This document shows positions 34,322-46,239 of a stretch of 64,000 bases of DNA, in pieces. The translations under genes were made by a program, and so were the position numbers. Numbering within the stretch: position 1 is the stretch's first letter; each line of letters begins with the position of its first letter. The notes under the pieces were generated by a model that was not told the DNA's origin, did not search any database, and was given only the letters and a program-made list of their open reading frames with translations. The stretch spans positions 60,250 through 124,249 of the forward strand of contig JANBPK010001046.1 in the NCBI GenBank assembly GCA_027579435.1. Direction: 5' to 3'. The stretch comes from Candolleomyces eurysporus. Lineage: Eukaryota; Basidiomycota; Agaricomycetes; Agaricales; Psathyrellaceae.

Positions 34322-34705
34322 GATTTTTTTGGCGTCAAGATATAATCATCTAGGATCGTGAACTCGTCGAGTGCTGAGCGTTCAGTGTTGTCAGCCCCCA
34401 GTTCAGACTGAGTCTCTTTTTTTGCCGCCCCATGTCCGGCACCCTGCTGTTTGGGGAAGGAGTTCCCAGGGGGTTCACAGCAGTTCAATGAGGCGCACGT
34501 CTCTCCCAAGACCCCATCCCTTTATCTTACTGCAGACCTGCATACCTTCTGTCCAGTGCTAGATACTGTACACCTTCTCTTCCAAGTCTCCGCACTTAGA
34601 GTACAAAAACTACGCCTAGCAGGTTCCAGAGAACGGTGTCAAAGTACCAATATCGGTGCAGCTCAGGCTGTCCGAGAGATCTCACTCCGCCTCAATTAGG
34701 TCGCC

Positions 34706-37427
34706 ATGAACGTACTCCAAGGATCCGAGAATGCTCAGATACAAAATTTGGTTGCTTACCAAGTAGAAGGCGGCCTCCACCAGAACGCTTTGACTATTAA
34801 CGCCGGACAGAGGAGTAAGTAGACGCTTCATCCATTAGAGGTCCCGCAGACCTTGACTCCTTTTCTCTACAGCTTTATTCGACATTCTCAAGCCCATCGT
34901 CGATGCATCCCATACCCGCGATCGAAAACGGTCGCCCCCCGACTCTGCTTGCTTTCCTGGCACCAGGTTGCAGGTAGTCAAGAACATCAACACCTGGGCG
35001 AGGAGCGATATTACGACCGATACGGAGCCTCATGTGCGCTGGATGCATGGCTACGTCGGGAGTGGCAAGTCCTCCATATCTCAGGAGGTCTGTGGCACGT
35101 CCGAGCGGGAGGATAGACCGGTCATAAGCTTCTTTTTCTTCCGAAATGCAGGCGATAGGGGCAAGATTTGGAGACTTGCTACAACTCTGGCATACCAAAT
35201 GGCGTCGGTTATCCCCCGGACAGAGCCCTTCATACGTGAAGCTGCACAAGCCAACCCGGCATTGCTGGCGCAAGACGAGGGAGGCATTTCTCTACGAACC
35301 CGGATGCAGTGCTTGGTCTATGCACCGTTCAAGGCTGTTGTTCGGAGGAAGAAGAGGGTCAGGGCATTGACACGAGGTCCATTTCTCATGGTGCTGGATG
35401 GGTTGGACGAGTGCGATAACAAAGATGAAGTCCAGGAGCTTATCGACGGAATGCTGGCGTTCTTCAACGAAAACCCCCTTATTCCCCTGCGCGTCTTTAT
35501 CACGAGCCGTGTGGAAGAGCACATCCACTCACGCCTGAACGTTCCAGCGGTCAGGTTGGACAACCTTGTGGATCATTGTTCTGACGACGACATCGCCACC
35601 TTCCTCCGCATCCTTTTCGAGGATGGATGCAAACGGAACTCGGTCGTCCGAGCATATGTTCAGCAGCACGGAGAATGGCCTACCCCAAAGGACAGGCGAA
35701 AGCTGGTTAAGCATATTGGAGGATCATTCATCTTCGCATCAGCAGTTTTCAAATTCATCATGGCAACGAACACCGAGAGAGGCCACCCAGTAACACCGAT
35801 GGATCGCCTTCCTTTGGCACTCGAGATGAACCCGGGCCTCGATGGGCTGTATGCCCAAACTTTGTCTCGATCCAAGCACCTCCCCCACTTCTCCGATATC
35901 ATATCAACCATCGCTCTTCTAGAGGCACCCCTCCCGATATCAGGAATAGCAGATCTCCTCGGAATTTATACGTACGAGGTTGTCAATGTCCTCGTGAACT
36001 TGCAAGCAATTATTCAGGTTCCAGGGACAGACAACATACCAGTCACACTTTGCCACACCTCCCTTCGCGACTTCCTGACGACCCAAAGTCGATCGGGCAT
36101 TTTCTTTGCGCGTCCTTCCTATCAGGCTCGCCTTTTCCTTCGTTGCCTCGAGTGTAAACTCGAGCATCTGCGACAAAATCCGGCCTTGTGCATTGGCTCT
36201 AGTGAACGGATGCCTGTTGCTATGGACTATGCCCTTTGGCATTCCATTCATCATGCTAACCGCGGCAAAGACTACTTGAAGCCATCGGAGTTGAACTCTG
36301 CCATCCAGTTGTGCCGTGAAGCCCTTGCACTCCAACCTGGCACGCTCGAGCTGGTTGGAACCCTCGCCATTGTAGTCACTATCCATGCCAGCCAGACAAA
36401 GTCTCGCATCGGCTTTGACGAAGCCATTTCCTTGCACCGTGCAATTCTCAAATCTCAACCGCCTCACCAATCTCGCCTAAATACGCTCGAAAATCTCGGT
36501 CGTACGCTTATGGGTCGTTATAGGTACACAAAAATCATGGAGGACCTTGATGAAATCCTTTCCCTGTTCCGTGAAGTGCTCGAATCGCGACCATATCCTC
36601 ATCCACACCGCTCGGCTTTACTCAGCGATCTCAGCGGTGTACTCCACGATCGTTATCGGCGCACAGGAACCGTGGCTGACCTTGAGGAGGCCATTTCCCT
36701 GCTTCGTGAAGCACTCAAACTTCGACCATCCCGCCATCCAGATCGCTCAGACTCGCTCAACAGTCTGGGCAATGCACTCCGGGACCGTCACCAACGGACA
36801 GGAACCACGGATGACCTCGAGGAGAGCATTTCCATGCACCGTGAAGCCGTAGGACTCCAACCGTTGCCTCATCCAGATCGCCCACGAAAACTCAACAGTC
36901 TCGGCAATGCACTTGTGGATCGTCATTGGCGCGCGGGAGCCATGGCTGACCTTGAGGAGGCCGTTTCTCTGTACCGTGAAGCCCTCGAACTTCGGCCAAC
37001 GTCTCATCTCAATCACTCACTTTTACTCAGCAATCTTGGCAGTGGACTCGAGGCTCGTTATCAGCGCACAGGAACCATGGCTGACCTTGAGGAGGCCATT
37101 TCCTTGTTTCGTGACGCACTCAAGCTTCAACCATCGCCTCTCGTTTGCCCAAAACCACTCGAGAATCTTGTCATATCCCTACGGGCCATGTACAAAGGGA
37201 CCCAAACATTATCCCACCTTCAAGAAGCAATAGTTCACTGTAGTGAACTTCTCGCGTCTTATTATCCTGTTGGGCACCGGGATCGAGCTAGATGGCTCCT
37301 CGATTTGGCTTCTCTCCTCCAGATACGCTTCGACGCTACGGGACAAGAAGAAGATCGAGCCAATCTCAAGACATTGAAAGAAGAAGCAATCCAATTGTCA
37401 GCTTCGTCTAAAGAATCCGCCGCGTGA
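34706..37427 (+). CDS. NACHT-TPR NLR-like protein C
   Basis: STAND NTPase with a tetratricopeptide tail. Exons 34706-34814 (109 nt, the same length as in NACHT A/B) and 34873-37427; 887 residues. The N-terminal exon encodes MNVLQGSENAQIQNLVAYQV. Then the shared block ILKPIVDASHTRDRKRSPPD; P-loop GYVGSGKSS near residue 96; Walker B FLMVLDGLDECDN near 209; VFITSRVEEHI; a winged-helix region; and about six 45-residue TPR units from about residue 510, each like DLEEAISLLREALKLRPS plus LNSLGNALRDRH. This layout (sensor repeats after a NACHT switch) is typical of fungal NLR-like recognition proteins. Upstream sequence from 34390 resembles that of gene D, its tandem duplicate. Confidence 0.88.
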
Positions 37428-38337
37428 GTGTACCCACATGGGCTAGTTGCAGGGGGGATGCACTATCATGAATTAACTAGTTATCAAATACCTGTATATA
37501 ATCTTGTTTTCCATGAACGTCGCATACTGGTGGCCGGGTTGAATGCCTTTTTTTTCGGTGAAAATATCTGTAGACTTGCAGGTGATGAATGGTCCACTTT
37601 GGTCCAGTGGCAATGAAATCACGGAAAGGTACTAACATGCTTTTGGAGGACAATCATCAATACGTAACTGCCAGCACTCAGTTACACTCCTGATGTTACC
37701 GGCTTTTTGACCAGCCTCTTTTATTCCGAGCATTCCTCATTCTTTCCGGGGAAGGTTTGCGACACCAGCTCCGTGATGAATGACCGTAGCGTTCCTTCAC
37801 GCCTCTCGATGTCAATCTGGATTTCTTAGGATGTGGCTTCGGCGCCTAGATGGAAAACCCACAAGCGCCGGGAACCAATTCAGGCCGTGCGGGTAGTTGA
37901 AGGCCCGTCAGGAAAGAAACAAAACACTTTTGTTCTTTTGCACTTTTCCCCGCCAAATTTGGCCTGACTTTTGCTTTTCACTTCTAGCCTTTTTCCAACN
38001 TTTTTTTTAGCTTGACAGCGTGTATAAAAGCCCGGAAGCGAAATGTAGGTTTACTGATGCGCCCGCCACCGCTGCCCACCCGCGTAGTCGGGCCAAAACG
38101 AAGAGGATTATAGTTGCTTGCATAACTTCTGTCAGTTTTGTTTTCTGCGAGACGGGCTGTAACCGCTGTCGAGACTGTCACGCCACCAAATTGGTTCGAT
38201 TGTGTTGCTCTACTATAACTGTAGCAGATGCCGGAGTTGGTGGGATACAATGGCTGGGTCATACGAACCATTGTGTCACATCATTCTGCTCGAGCAGAAA
38301 ACGCAACTGACAGAACTTATGCAAACGACTGTATCTA
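37428..38337. other. intergenic region between C and the nuclease fragment
   Basis: No convincing gene. It holds an N beside a T run at 38000 and short open frames with no recognisable domains. Confidence 0.45.
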
Positions 38338-38572
38338 AAGGAGTGGGGTTGGTGAACACACCAATAACGGAAGAGCTTTACTTTCCCCCATAGCACCACA
38401 CGAAACAGCTCCTTGTCGGAAACCCTTTGCCCCTTGCCTGGCCAAAGAAGAAACATCAAATTCCTCGGTCGCTTTACATATAGGTGAAATCCACGGTGTC
38501 ACCTTACTTACTGGCCGTGACCGCGGTGGACAATGGTGTCAACCTGCACAGCGTCTGGGAGACGGCTTTCAC
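38338..38572 (+). pseudogene. S1/P1 nuclease fragment
   Basis: Matches the nuclease gene at about 32965-33230 (shared stretches AACACACCAATAACGGAAG and TGGCCGTGACCGCGGTGGA) but with small deletions and frame breaks. It sits at the left edge of the duplicated block that carries NACHT-TPR gene D. Confidence 0.8.
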
Positions 38573-38892
38573 CCGACAGGTCGTTTTGACCGGAGCGCCC
38601 AATTATGGGCGCTCAGGGGCAACTTAAAACTGTTGGGGAAGTTCTCAGGAGATGCACAGCAGTTGAATTGCTTCCAGCCACATCTCTTCCGAGTCACCCC
38701 ACCATTCCTTTCATACTGCCGACCTACATACTTTCTGTCCAGCGCTAGAGACTGTACACATCCTCTCCTCCGCACCCCAGGGAACGGAAGCCGAGGTCGT
38801 TATTATCAACCGCGAGAAGAGTATAAGTAAGTACCAATATTAATGCAGCTCAGGCCGTCCGAAAGATCTCACTCTACTTCACTTAGGTAGCC

Positions 38893-41800
38893 ATGAGCTT
38901 CTTCCAAGGATCACAGAATATCCAGGTACAAAATCTAGTCTCCTACCAAGTCGAAGGCAGCCTCCACCAGCACCCTTTGGCTACCAACGGCGAGCAGAGT
39001 AAGTAGACCTACAAATGGCTTTGTCAATTCCTCAGCAAACCTTAACGCTTTATTCTGTAGGCTTATTCGATATTCTTCAGCCCATCATCGATGCATCTCA
39101 TACCCGCGATCGAAAACGGTCGCCTCCCGATTCTGCTTGCTTTCCTGGCACAAGGTTGCAGGTAGTCAAGAGCGTGAACACTTGGGTGAGCAGCGGCATT
39201 TCGACAGTCTCGAAGCCTCATATACGCTGGATGCATGGATATGTCGGATGCGGCAAATCCTCTATATCCCAGGAGGTCTGCGACATGTCCGAGCGGGAGG
39301 GTAGACCGGTCATAAGCTTCTTTTTCTTCCGAAATGCAGGCGATAGGAGCAAAATTTGGAGGCTTCCCACGACTCTGGCAAGCCAGATGGTGGCGGTTAT
39401 CCCCGAGACAGAACCCTTCGTACGTGCAGCTGCCAACGCCAACCCGGCGTTGGTGAGGCCAGACGAGGGAGGGGTTTCTCTACGGGCGCGGATGCACTGC
39501 TTAGTCTATGCACCATTCAAAGCCGCCATTCAAGGGAAGTCAAGGGCCGGCATACGGACACGGATGAGGCGCATGGCCTATTCACCATTCAAAGCTGCTG
39601 TTCAAGGGGAGACAAAGGTCGGAGCGCTCGCACGAGGCCCATTTCTCATCGTACTGGATGGGTTGGACGAGTGCGACGACAAAGATGAAGTTCAGGAGCT
39701 CATCGACGGCATCCTCCTATTTTTCAATGAAAACCCCTTCATACCCCTCCGTGTTTTCATCACGAGCCGGGTGGAACAGCACATTCAATCCCGCCTGCAT
39801 GTTCCAGGGGTCAGGTTGGATAACCTGGTGGATCATTGCTCCGACGACGATATTGCTACCTTTTTGCACATCCTTTTCGAGGATGGATGTAGGCGGAACT
39901 CGATTGTTCAGGCTTATGTTCAGCAGCACGGGGAATGGCCTACTCCACATGACAAGCATAAGCTGGTTGAGCATATTGGAGGATCGTTCATTTTCGCATC
40001 AGCTGTTTTCAAATTCATTATGGGAACGGACACCGAGAGCAGTCACCCAACGACACCGATGGATCGCCTTCCCCTGGCCCTCAAGATGAACCCGGGCCTC
40101 GATGGGCTTTACGCCCAAACTCTGTCTCGGTCCAAACACATCCCCCACTTCTCCGATATCATATCAACCATCGCCTTGCTAGAAGCACCCCTCCCAACCT
40201 CAGGAATCGCAGAGCTTCTCGGAATCCACACTTACCAGGTTGTCAACGTCCTCGTGAACTTGCAAGCAATCATCCAAGTTCCAGGGACGGATAGCATACC
40301 CTTCACACTTTGCCACACCTCCCTTCGCGACTTCCTGACTACCCAAAGTCGATCACGCCGTTACTTTGCGCACCCGTCCCATCATGTCCGCCTCTTCCTT
40401 CGTTCCCTTGAGTGTAAACTCAGGCTTCTGCGACGGGATCCAGGCCTGTTCGTTCGGTACAGCGAACGGATGCCCACTGCTGCATACTATGCTCTTGAAT
40501 ATTCAGCAAATCATTTGAGTCGCGCCCATGGCTGTTTCATGCTATCGGAGTCGAATTCTGCCATCCGGTTGTGTCGTGAGGCACTTGCACTCCAACCTGG
40601 CGACCCCGAGCTGATTGGAGCCCTGGCCAACGTAGTTTCTAACCGTGCCAGCCAGACAGGGTCTATCATAGACTTTGACGAAGCCATTTCCCTGTATCGT
40701 GAAGCACTCGAACTTCGACCACTGCCTCACCCATTGCACTCAGACTCGCTCAACAATCTCGGTGGTGCACCCGCGGATCGTCATGAGCACACGGGAACCA
40801 TGGAGGACCTTGAGGAGGCCATTTCCCTGTATCGTGAAGCGCTTGAAATTCGACCATACCCTCATCCAGACCGACCAATTTCACTCAACAATCTTGGCAG
40901 TGCACTCTTGGATCGTCTTCGGCGCACGGGAACGATGGCTGACCTTGAGGAGGCCATTTTCCTGCTTCGTGAAGCCCTCAAACTTCGACCGTNCCCCCCA
41001 CCCAGAACGCTCAGACTCACTCAACGACCTCGGTAATGCACTCCAGGATCGTCATCGGCGCACAGGAACTACGGATGGTCATGACCTCGAGGAGAGCATT
41101 TCTATGCACCGTGAAGCCCTCGAACTTCGACCGTTACCTCATCCAGATCGCCCACAATCACTCAACAATCTCGGCAATCTCGGCAATGCACTTCTGGATC
41201 GTCATCGGCACACGGGAACCATAGATGATCTCGAGGCGAGCATTTCTATGCTTCGTGAAGCCCTCGAACTTCAACCGTTGCCTCATCCGGGTCGCCCACA
41301 ATCACTCGACAATCTCGGCAATGCACTTCTTAATTGTCATCTCCGCACACGGAACATGTTACAACTCGATGAGAACGTTTCCGTGCACCGTGAAGCCCTC
41401 GAGCTTCGATCATCGTCTCATTCGAATCGCTCAGTTTCACTTAACAATCTTGGCAGTGCACTCCAGACTCGGTATCACCGCACAGGAACCATGGCTGACC
41501 TTCAGGAGGCAATCTCCCTGCTTCGTGAAGCCCTAGAACTTCGACCATCGCCTCATCCATCTCGTTCATTTTCCCTCAGTGATCTCGGCAATGCACTCTT
41601 GGATCGTTTTGGGTGCACAGGAACCATTCCTGACCTTGAGGAGGCCGATTCCCTGCTTCATGAAGCACTTGAGCTTCAACCACCTCCTCATCCATACCGT
41701 TCAATCACACTCCACAACCTTGTCCTATCCCTTCAATCCATGCATAGCAAGACCCACACGCTTTCCCAGCTCCAGGAGGCAATAGATCACTGCGAAGAAC

Positions 41801-41979
41801 TCCTCGTGTGTTATTATCCGGTTGGAAAACGGGGTAGGATTGAACAGCTTCGCCGCTTAACTTCTCTCCTGAAGGTGCGCTTTGGTGCTACAGCACAAGC
41901 AGAAGATCTCTACAAAATCGCGATGCTGAAGAAAGAAAGAAAACAGTTGTCAGCCTCATCTAGAGAGTCTGCTGCGTAG
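38893..41979 (+). CDS. NACHT-TPR NLR-like protein D
   Basis: Duplicate of gene C. Exons 38893-38998 and 39061-41979. The single N at 40993, beside a C run, breaks the frame in a TPR unit; leaving it out restores a continuous frame of 1007 residues, so the gene is almost certainly intact. N-terminus MSFFQGSQNIQVQNLVSYQV; P-loop GYVGCGKSS near residue 94; Walker B FLIVLDGLDECDD near 232; VFITSRVEQHI. It differs from C by a 24-residue tandem duplication (39483-39626) between P-loop and Walker B, and by a longer TPR tail (about nine units against six, one with a small NLGNLG expansion). The repeat count differs between two close paralogs, as expected for recognition domains under diversifying change. 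Confidence 0.87.
39483..39626 (+). repeat. 24-codon tandem duplication inside NACHT D
   Basis: Two 72-nt copies (39483-39554 and 39555-39626) encode related peptides starting RARMHCLVYAPFKAA and RTRMRRMAYSPFKAA. Gene C has one copy. The frame is preserved. Confidence 0.85.
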
Positions 41980-42169
41980 ATTTGCCATCATGGGCTGGTT
42001 GCAGGGAGATCCATTGTCGTGAGTTGCTTATACATCGTTTCGTTCTCCGTACGGATGTCACTCGTAGTCGCATAGCTGAATATGTTATGATTCTTTGGTC
42101 AAGATATCCGTAGGGCGCTTCGAATAGTCCGCCCTGGTCCTTTGGCAACGAAGACGCAGAAAGGAAGGG

Positions 42170-42960
42170 TGTAATATTCTGGCCTCGGCATTCTCCTTCT
42201 CTTCAACAGACCCTTCTAGAAATACAGGATCTGCTGTGATTTCAACGATTGCGTACCAGCTGGGCTCGAAAAACCGTGCTCTCCGAGAGGCGATCTCCGC
42301 TGCTATGGTCAAAGGTCCACTCATTTTCAAGAAATCGTTGAAAACGCAGACTAACAGGCTCATCGCTGACCCTATCGAGGACCTTTCCCGGGATACTTCA
42401 AAATCCGATTTCGCTGCCCTCCCTCATGCCACCCTCATTGATGAACTGGATGTGTGCACGGACGAAAAGCGCCAAGCGGAACGTTTGGCGACTATCGACG
42501 GGTGTCTCCTCCAAAATGACGCGCTTCCTACCCACATTTCTATCTCCAGTAGACCAGAGTGGGCTGTTCCTATCTCTCTGGAAGCCAACGGCTATCTTCA
42601 CAAGAAGCATCGACCAGTACGACGCGAGCGGTGATATTTGTCACGTATTAAGGAGGAAGCTCCGCGATATCGGCAGGCAAAGTGGCGATCCCTGTGCACA
42701 ATCCCCCTCATGGGCATCGGCGAAAGACAATGAGATTTTGGTCGTTAGCGCATTAGACCAGCTCATCTATGCAGCGACGGTGATCGAGTTCGTGTCGGAA
42801 CAACGAAACTCCCCTGTGGATAGTTTGCGGCTGTCCTCACTGCGGACCGAGCGCAACTCTTCGCGGCGTTGGACCTTCTCTATGCCAACATCGTATCTGT
42901 TCTCAAGAAGCATCAGTGCATCCTGAAAGGCATTTCCTCTTGCTCCTCAGGGTATGTCAT
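42170..42960 (+). pseudogene. NACHT relic of a different subfamily
   Basis: Frame-broken pieces in NACHT order: ISTIAYQLGSKNRALREAIS, a Walker-B-like ATLIDELDVCTDE (normally DGLDE), ISISSRPEWAVP, then LIYAATVIEFVSEQRNSPVD and LDLLYANIVSVLKKHQC. No P-loop is left and at least two frameshifts are needed. It is not a copy of A-D, so it is an older member of the family. Confidence 0.7.
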
Positions 42961-43723
42961 CTGCTGCAGGATGGTCGTTGGACCGGTTTCGTGCTGTCGA
43001 TCTTGTCGCTGGTTCCTGTGTCAGGGCTCTTGACAGGGACGGTGGCGGTATGTGCGTATTTATACTACTCACAACGTTTTGTACTGGCTGTCGACGAGAC
43101 CCCGGGGTCTCAGAATTCCCTTTGAATCGTCCTTTCATTTGCCGACTCCTGGGGCCATTCGCAGACATTGGGTTTGGCACCATTCCGCATCTTCGAGTCT
43201 TCGTGGGTGACAACTTAGAAAATTAGCAGAAATGGGAAAGGTGGGCGACTGTTCTGGGAGAAATTTTGACGGCTTTGCAAAACTCAGAGCACCGTCGTCG
43301 TCTTCAAACCAGTATTAGATGGTGGTTGGCATTTTTATCTGATACTCTTCTCAAGCAAGAGGCACGTTGCTCATGATTCTCAACTCGACGACCTTTGACG
43401 ACTGCTCCAGAACCATGATTAGGAACTTCATCAGAGAATTGAGGCTTTATACAACAACTTGAACAAGAGGAAGCAGTTCTTTGACGAAACTTGGCTCACT
43501 CCCCCGAACACCCCAGCTGACCTAGGCCGCCTATCGTGTCGGCTCGTAGCTACGCGAATGGACTCTTGTAAAATCATGACTGCTCACAGAGAAGTCATCA
43601 GAGGAAAGAGCTAGGAGTCGGAATCAGAAGTCGGTTGAAAGGCAGAAGCAAAGGCAAAAGAACTTTTGGCCCGACGGTGGGGTTGACAAGCTCGCGTAAC
43701 CATCCATCGTATCGATTTCTAGA
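42961..43723. other. decayed 3' remainder / intergenic
   Basis: Possibly the rest of the relic NACHT gene (fragments such as LLGPFADIGFG), but no frame can be followed. Nothing else seen. Confidence 0.35.
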
Positions 43724-43803
43724 GGCGAGATGGCCGAGCGGTCTAAGGCGCCAGAATCAGGATCTGGTCCGAAAGGGCGTGGGTTCGAATCCCACTCTCG
43801 TCA
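43724..43803 (+). tRNA. tRNA-Leu (CAG), no intron
   Basis: 80 nt. Acceptor GGCGAGA/TCTCGTC, A box TGGCCGAGCGG, anticodon stem CCAGA/TCTGG with loop ATCAGGA (anticodon CAG), class II variable arm, B box GGTTCGAATCC, and a T6 terminator downstream. Confidence 0.9.
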
Positions 43804-43859
43804 AATTTTTTCATTCGGGATTAAGATCAGGTCTGCGAGTTCTTAATTTGCATGTAGCC

Positions 43860-45830
43860 ATATCACAATATACAGTTGGGTGGGACATGAAGCATGCCAA
43901 CCTCAAACACCTTGCCTGCCCTAAATGATGACCCAGAAACTTAATTTGCGCACATTTCCACTCTCTCCACAAACACCATGACCTTATATATATGGTTCAC
44001 AACAGCTTGCTTATCCCCGATATCATACATTGATATTGGATGACCTCTCAGGTGAAAACATACTGTCATCAGCTCTAGCCAGCCCTTGACCAACTTTGAT
44101 TCTGCATACCTCCCTTTGTACCCTTCCTAGCTTGTCTTCCCTCTCATCTTTGGGGAACAAGAGAGGTGGACATTGGAAATGAAAATGTCTTTGAAGTGTT
44201 AAAGTATACAGCCATTTATTGGGACAGGAAATGAGGCTCAGTTTTTACCTCTTTTAACCAGTACCTCAACCTGTCTTCCACTGGTAGCCCCAAGCTGACA
44301 TGTGTGGATTTGGAGCAATACCTGAAATTCTATGCTCATCAAATACACATTGTGGACTACCAGCGCTCTGGGATTGTGCCAAGATGTCCCCTTATCATAC
44401 TCTCAGATGAATTTTGAGAAGTATTGTAATTGACAACACATCTTTGGCCTGAAACATTCCCACCACTTGTTGATAAACTCAACTGGACAATGCAAGACAA
44501 GCATCTCACTAAATTGATGCTTCCAAGTCTTTCTATGTTTTTGGGGGATACCCTGCAGAAACCTTTCTTTGTTGTGCATCCAGAGCTTCCCTCCGGCACA
44601 TTTTCAATCAGTTTCCTTGCCTAAAAAGCCTGAGAATTGAAATTTCCCCCTTTGTGTCAAGGCTGGGCAGACAAGATATTTCATTCATTTGTGATTGTGC
44701 ATTTATCACCTCTTTTCCCTGGACTTACCTCAAAGACTTGTTAATCTGCAACCTCTTAGCAAATGATTTCCCAGCTCTAGCATCTCTCCCTACTCTCACC
44801 ACTCTCCAGGCACATCTTAACAGTATCCCTCTCCCTGAGTACCAGGTTCACCAGGAAGAAGCAAAGAGGCTGGTGAATTCAATTCAAGTTTCTTCAGGTG
44901 CCAGCATTCTACTCTGATTCAAGTTTGTCTGATGCCATTGCCTTCCTCCAATGCCTTTGACAGTTGGCTACAATCAACACATCCCTGACCCTTGATCCCC
45001 ACACACTCCAAGAGTTGTATGTTGCCAACAAAGAAGCAACCAGCAATGATACTAAAGACCTCAATTTCAGCAGGATTGACATCTTCACACTGCTAGTGCT
45101 CATGAAGATCCGGGAATTGAAAATCTCCTTTGCTGACAGCATCAGTCTGACACCAGAACAGGTGAGCACAATCCCAAGAGCCTTTCTAGACCTAGAAGTG
45201 TTGTTATTTGACAAGTTTGTAATTTTTGACCATATCCTTGGTGTCAACTACACCCACTTCCTGGAGATTGTGCAAGGATACATGGTGCAGAACACAAATA
45301 GTCTGTGACTCATGGCTCTTGTTTTGTGAGGCCTCAGCTTAAAATGCTTTGCATCTGTAATTCCCCCATCAAATCACCAACTCGAGTTCATACCTTTCTC
45401 ACTGTGCATTGCCTGGAGCTGAGACTTTTGACTATTTGATGTTCTGTGACTGACTGGAGGTATACAAATAACCTTTGGAGATGGCTACTAGCGCTGGAGG
45501 ATTGTCTCAGCATATCTATGTGAGTAGCATTTGACACACTAAAGACAAAAATTTGTTTCCTGACTAGAGCAGACTTAGGATTGAACAACTGTTGACAGAT
45601 TGTTTGCACTCTGGAAAACAAGTTTTCACAGGTCCCCTCTGGATTTTGTGTACTTTTTTATGGTCTCAGTCCTCTATATTATATTTTGCCAGCTGGGGAC
45701 CTTTGTAGTACTCTGCATACCTGCTCTATAGACAAACATGTAGATGCCAACTGATTTTCCTCCCAGAAGAGTATTGTTCAGTTCACCAAGGGTGAGCCAG
45801 AAGGAATGCCCTAAATTGGTCTAACCCCAG
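43860..45830. other. CpG-depleted block
   Basis: By eye count only about eight CG dinucleotides in 1.9 kb, while flanking genes have many; TG and CA are common. This is the mark of methyl-cytosine decay over a silenced region. It covers the F-box/LRR relic and lies between two tRNA genes. Confidence 0.7.
44250..45310 (+). pseudogene. F-box/LRR protein relic
   Basis: Frame-broken pieces typical of basidiomycete F-box proteins with leucine-rich C-termini: YLKFYAHQIHIVDY, LNWTMQDKHLTKLMLPSLSM, ANDFPALASLPTLTTLQAHL, then TLDPHTLQELYV and DIFTLLVLMKIRELKISFAD. Several stops and shifts. The F-box itself is not seen. Confidence 0.6.
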
Positions 45831-46006
45831 ATGCTTTTTCTTTGGCGGAGCAGGTTGATGTAGTTAGAAAATGTTCTGAGTGAAAGAATCAAGATGTTGG
45901 GTGACTGTTTGCTGCATCTGCAGACCCCAGCGACCTTGCGCGAATAAATGTAGACATGGCATACCTTCCTGGAGCCTGGAGAACCCTTGGCAGTGTCGTT
46001 CGCCGT

Positions 46007-46111
46007 GGTGAGATGGCCGAGCGGTCTAAGGCGCCAGACTAAGGAGACCAGCACATCTGATGTGCAGTTATCTGGTCCGAAAGGGCGTGGGTTCGAATCC
46101 CACTCTCATCA
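46007..46111 (+). tRNA. tRNA-Leu (AAG) with 25-nt intron
   Basis: Acceptor GGTGAGA/TCTCATC; anticodon loop CTAAGG; intron 46045-46069 after position 37, with a perfect hairpin GCACAT-CTG-ATGTGC; intact A and B boxes; T5 terminator. The intron is identical to that of the copy at 47733-47837. Confidence 0.92.
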
Positions 46112-46239
46112 AAGTTTTTCTCCCTTTTGTACGTTTTTATCGCCGGAGAAGTAAGCTTTAAGGCTAGAGGCGCATTGGTCCGACTGAATTCGGGTAAAAT
46201 CGAGGACAAAGGACATGATACATTTAGAGGCATCTATGA

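Noticed and set aside
36547..37233. Open frames in other phases across the TPR repeats of C and D
   Set aside because: TPR-coding repeats are open in more than one frame; the shifted frames give Arg/Pro-rich products without known domains.
37984..38310. Open frames of about 95 codons on both strands upstream of the nuclease fragment
   Set aside because: Overlapping, no splice signals or recognisable family, and one contains an N.
40993..41979. NACHT-TPR D as two genes or a pseudogene
   Set aside because: The break is one N beside a C run; without it the frame is continuous for 1007 codons and the TPR pattern continues.
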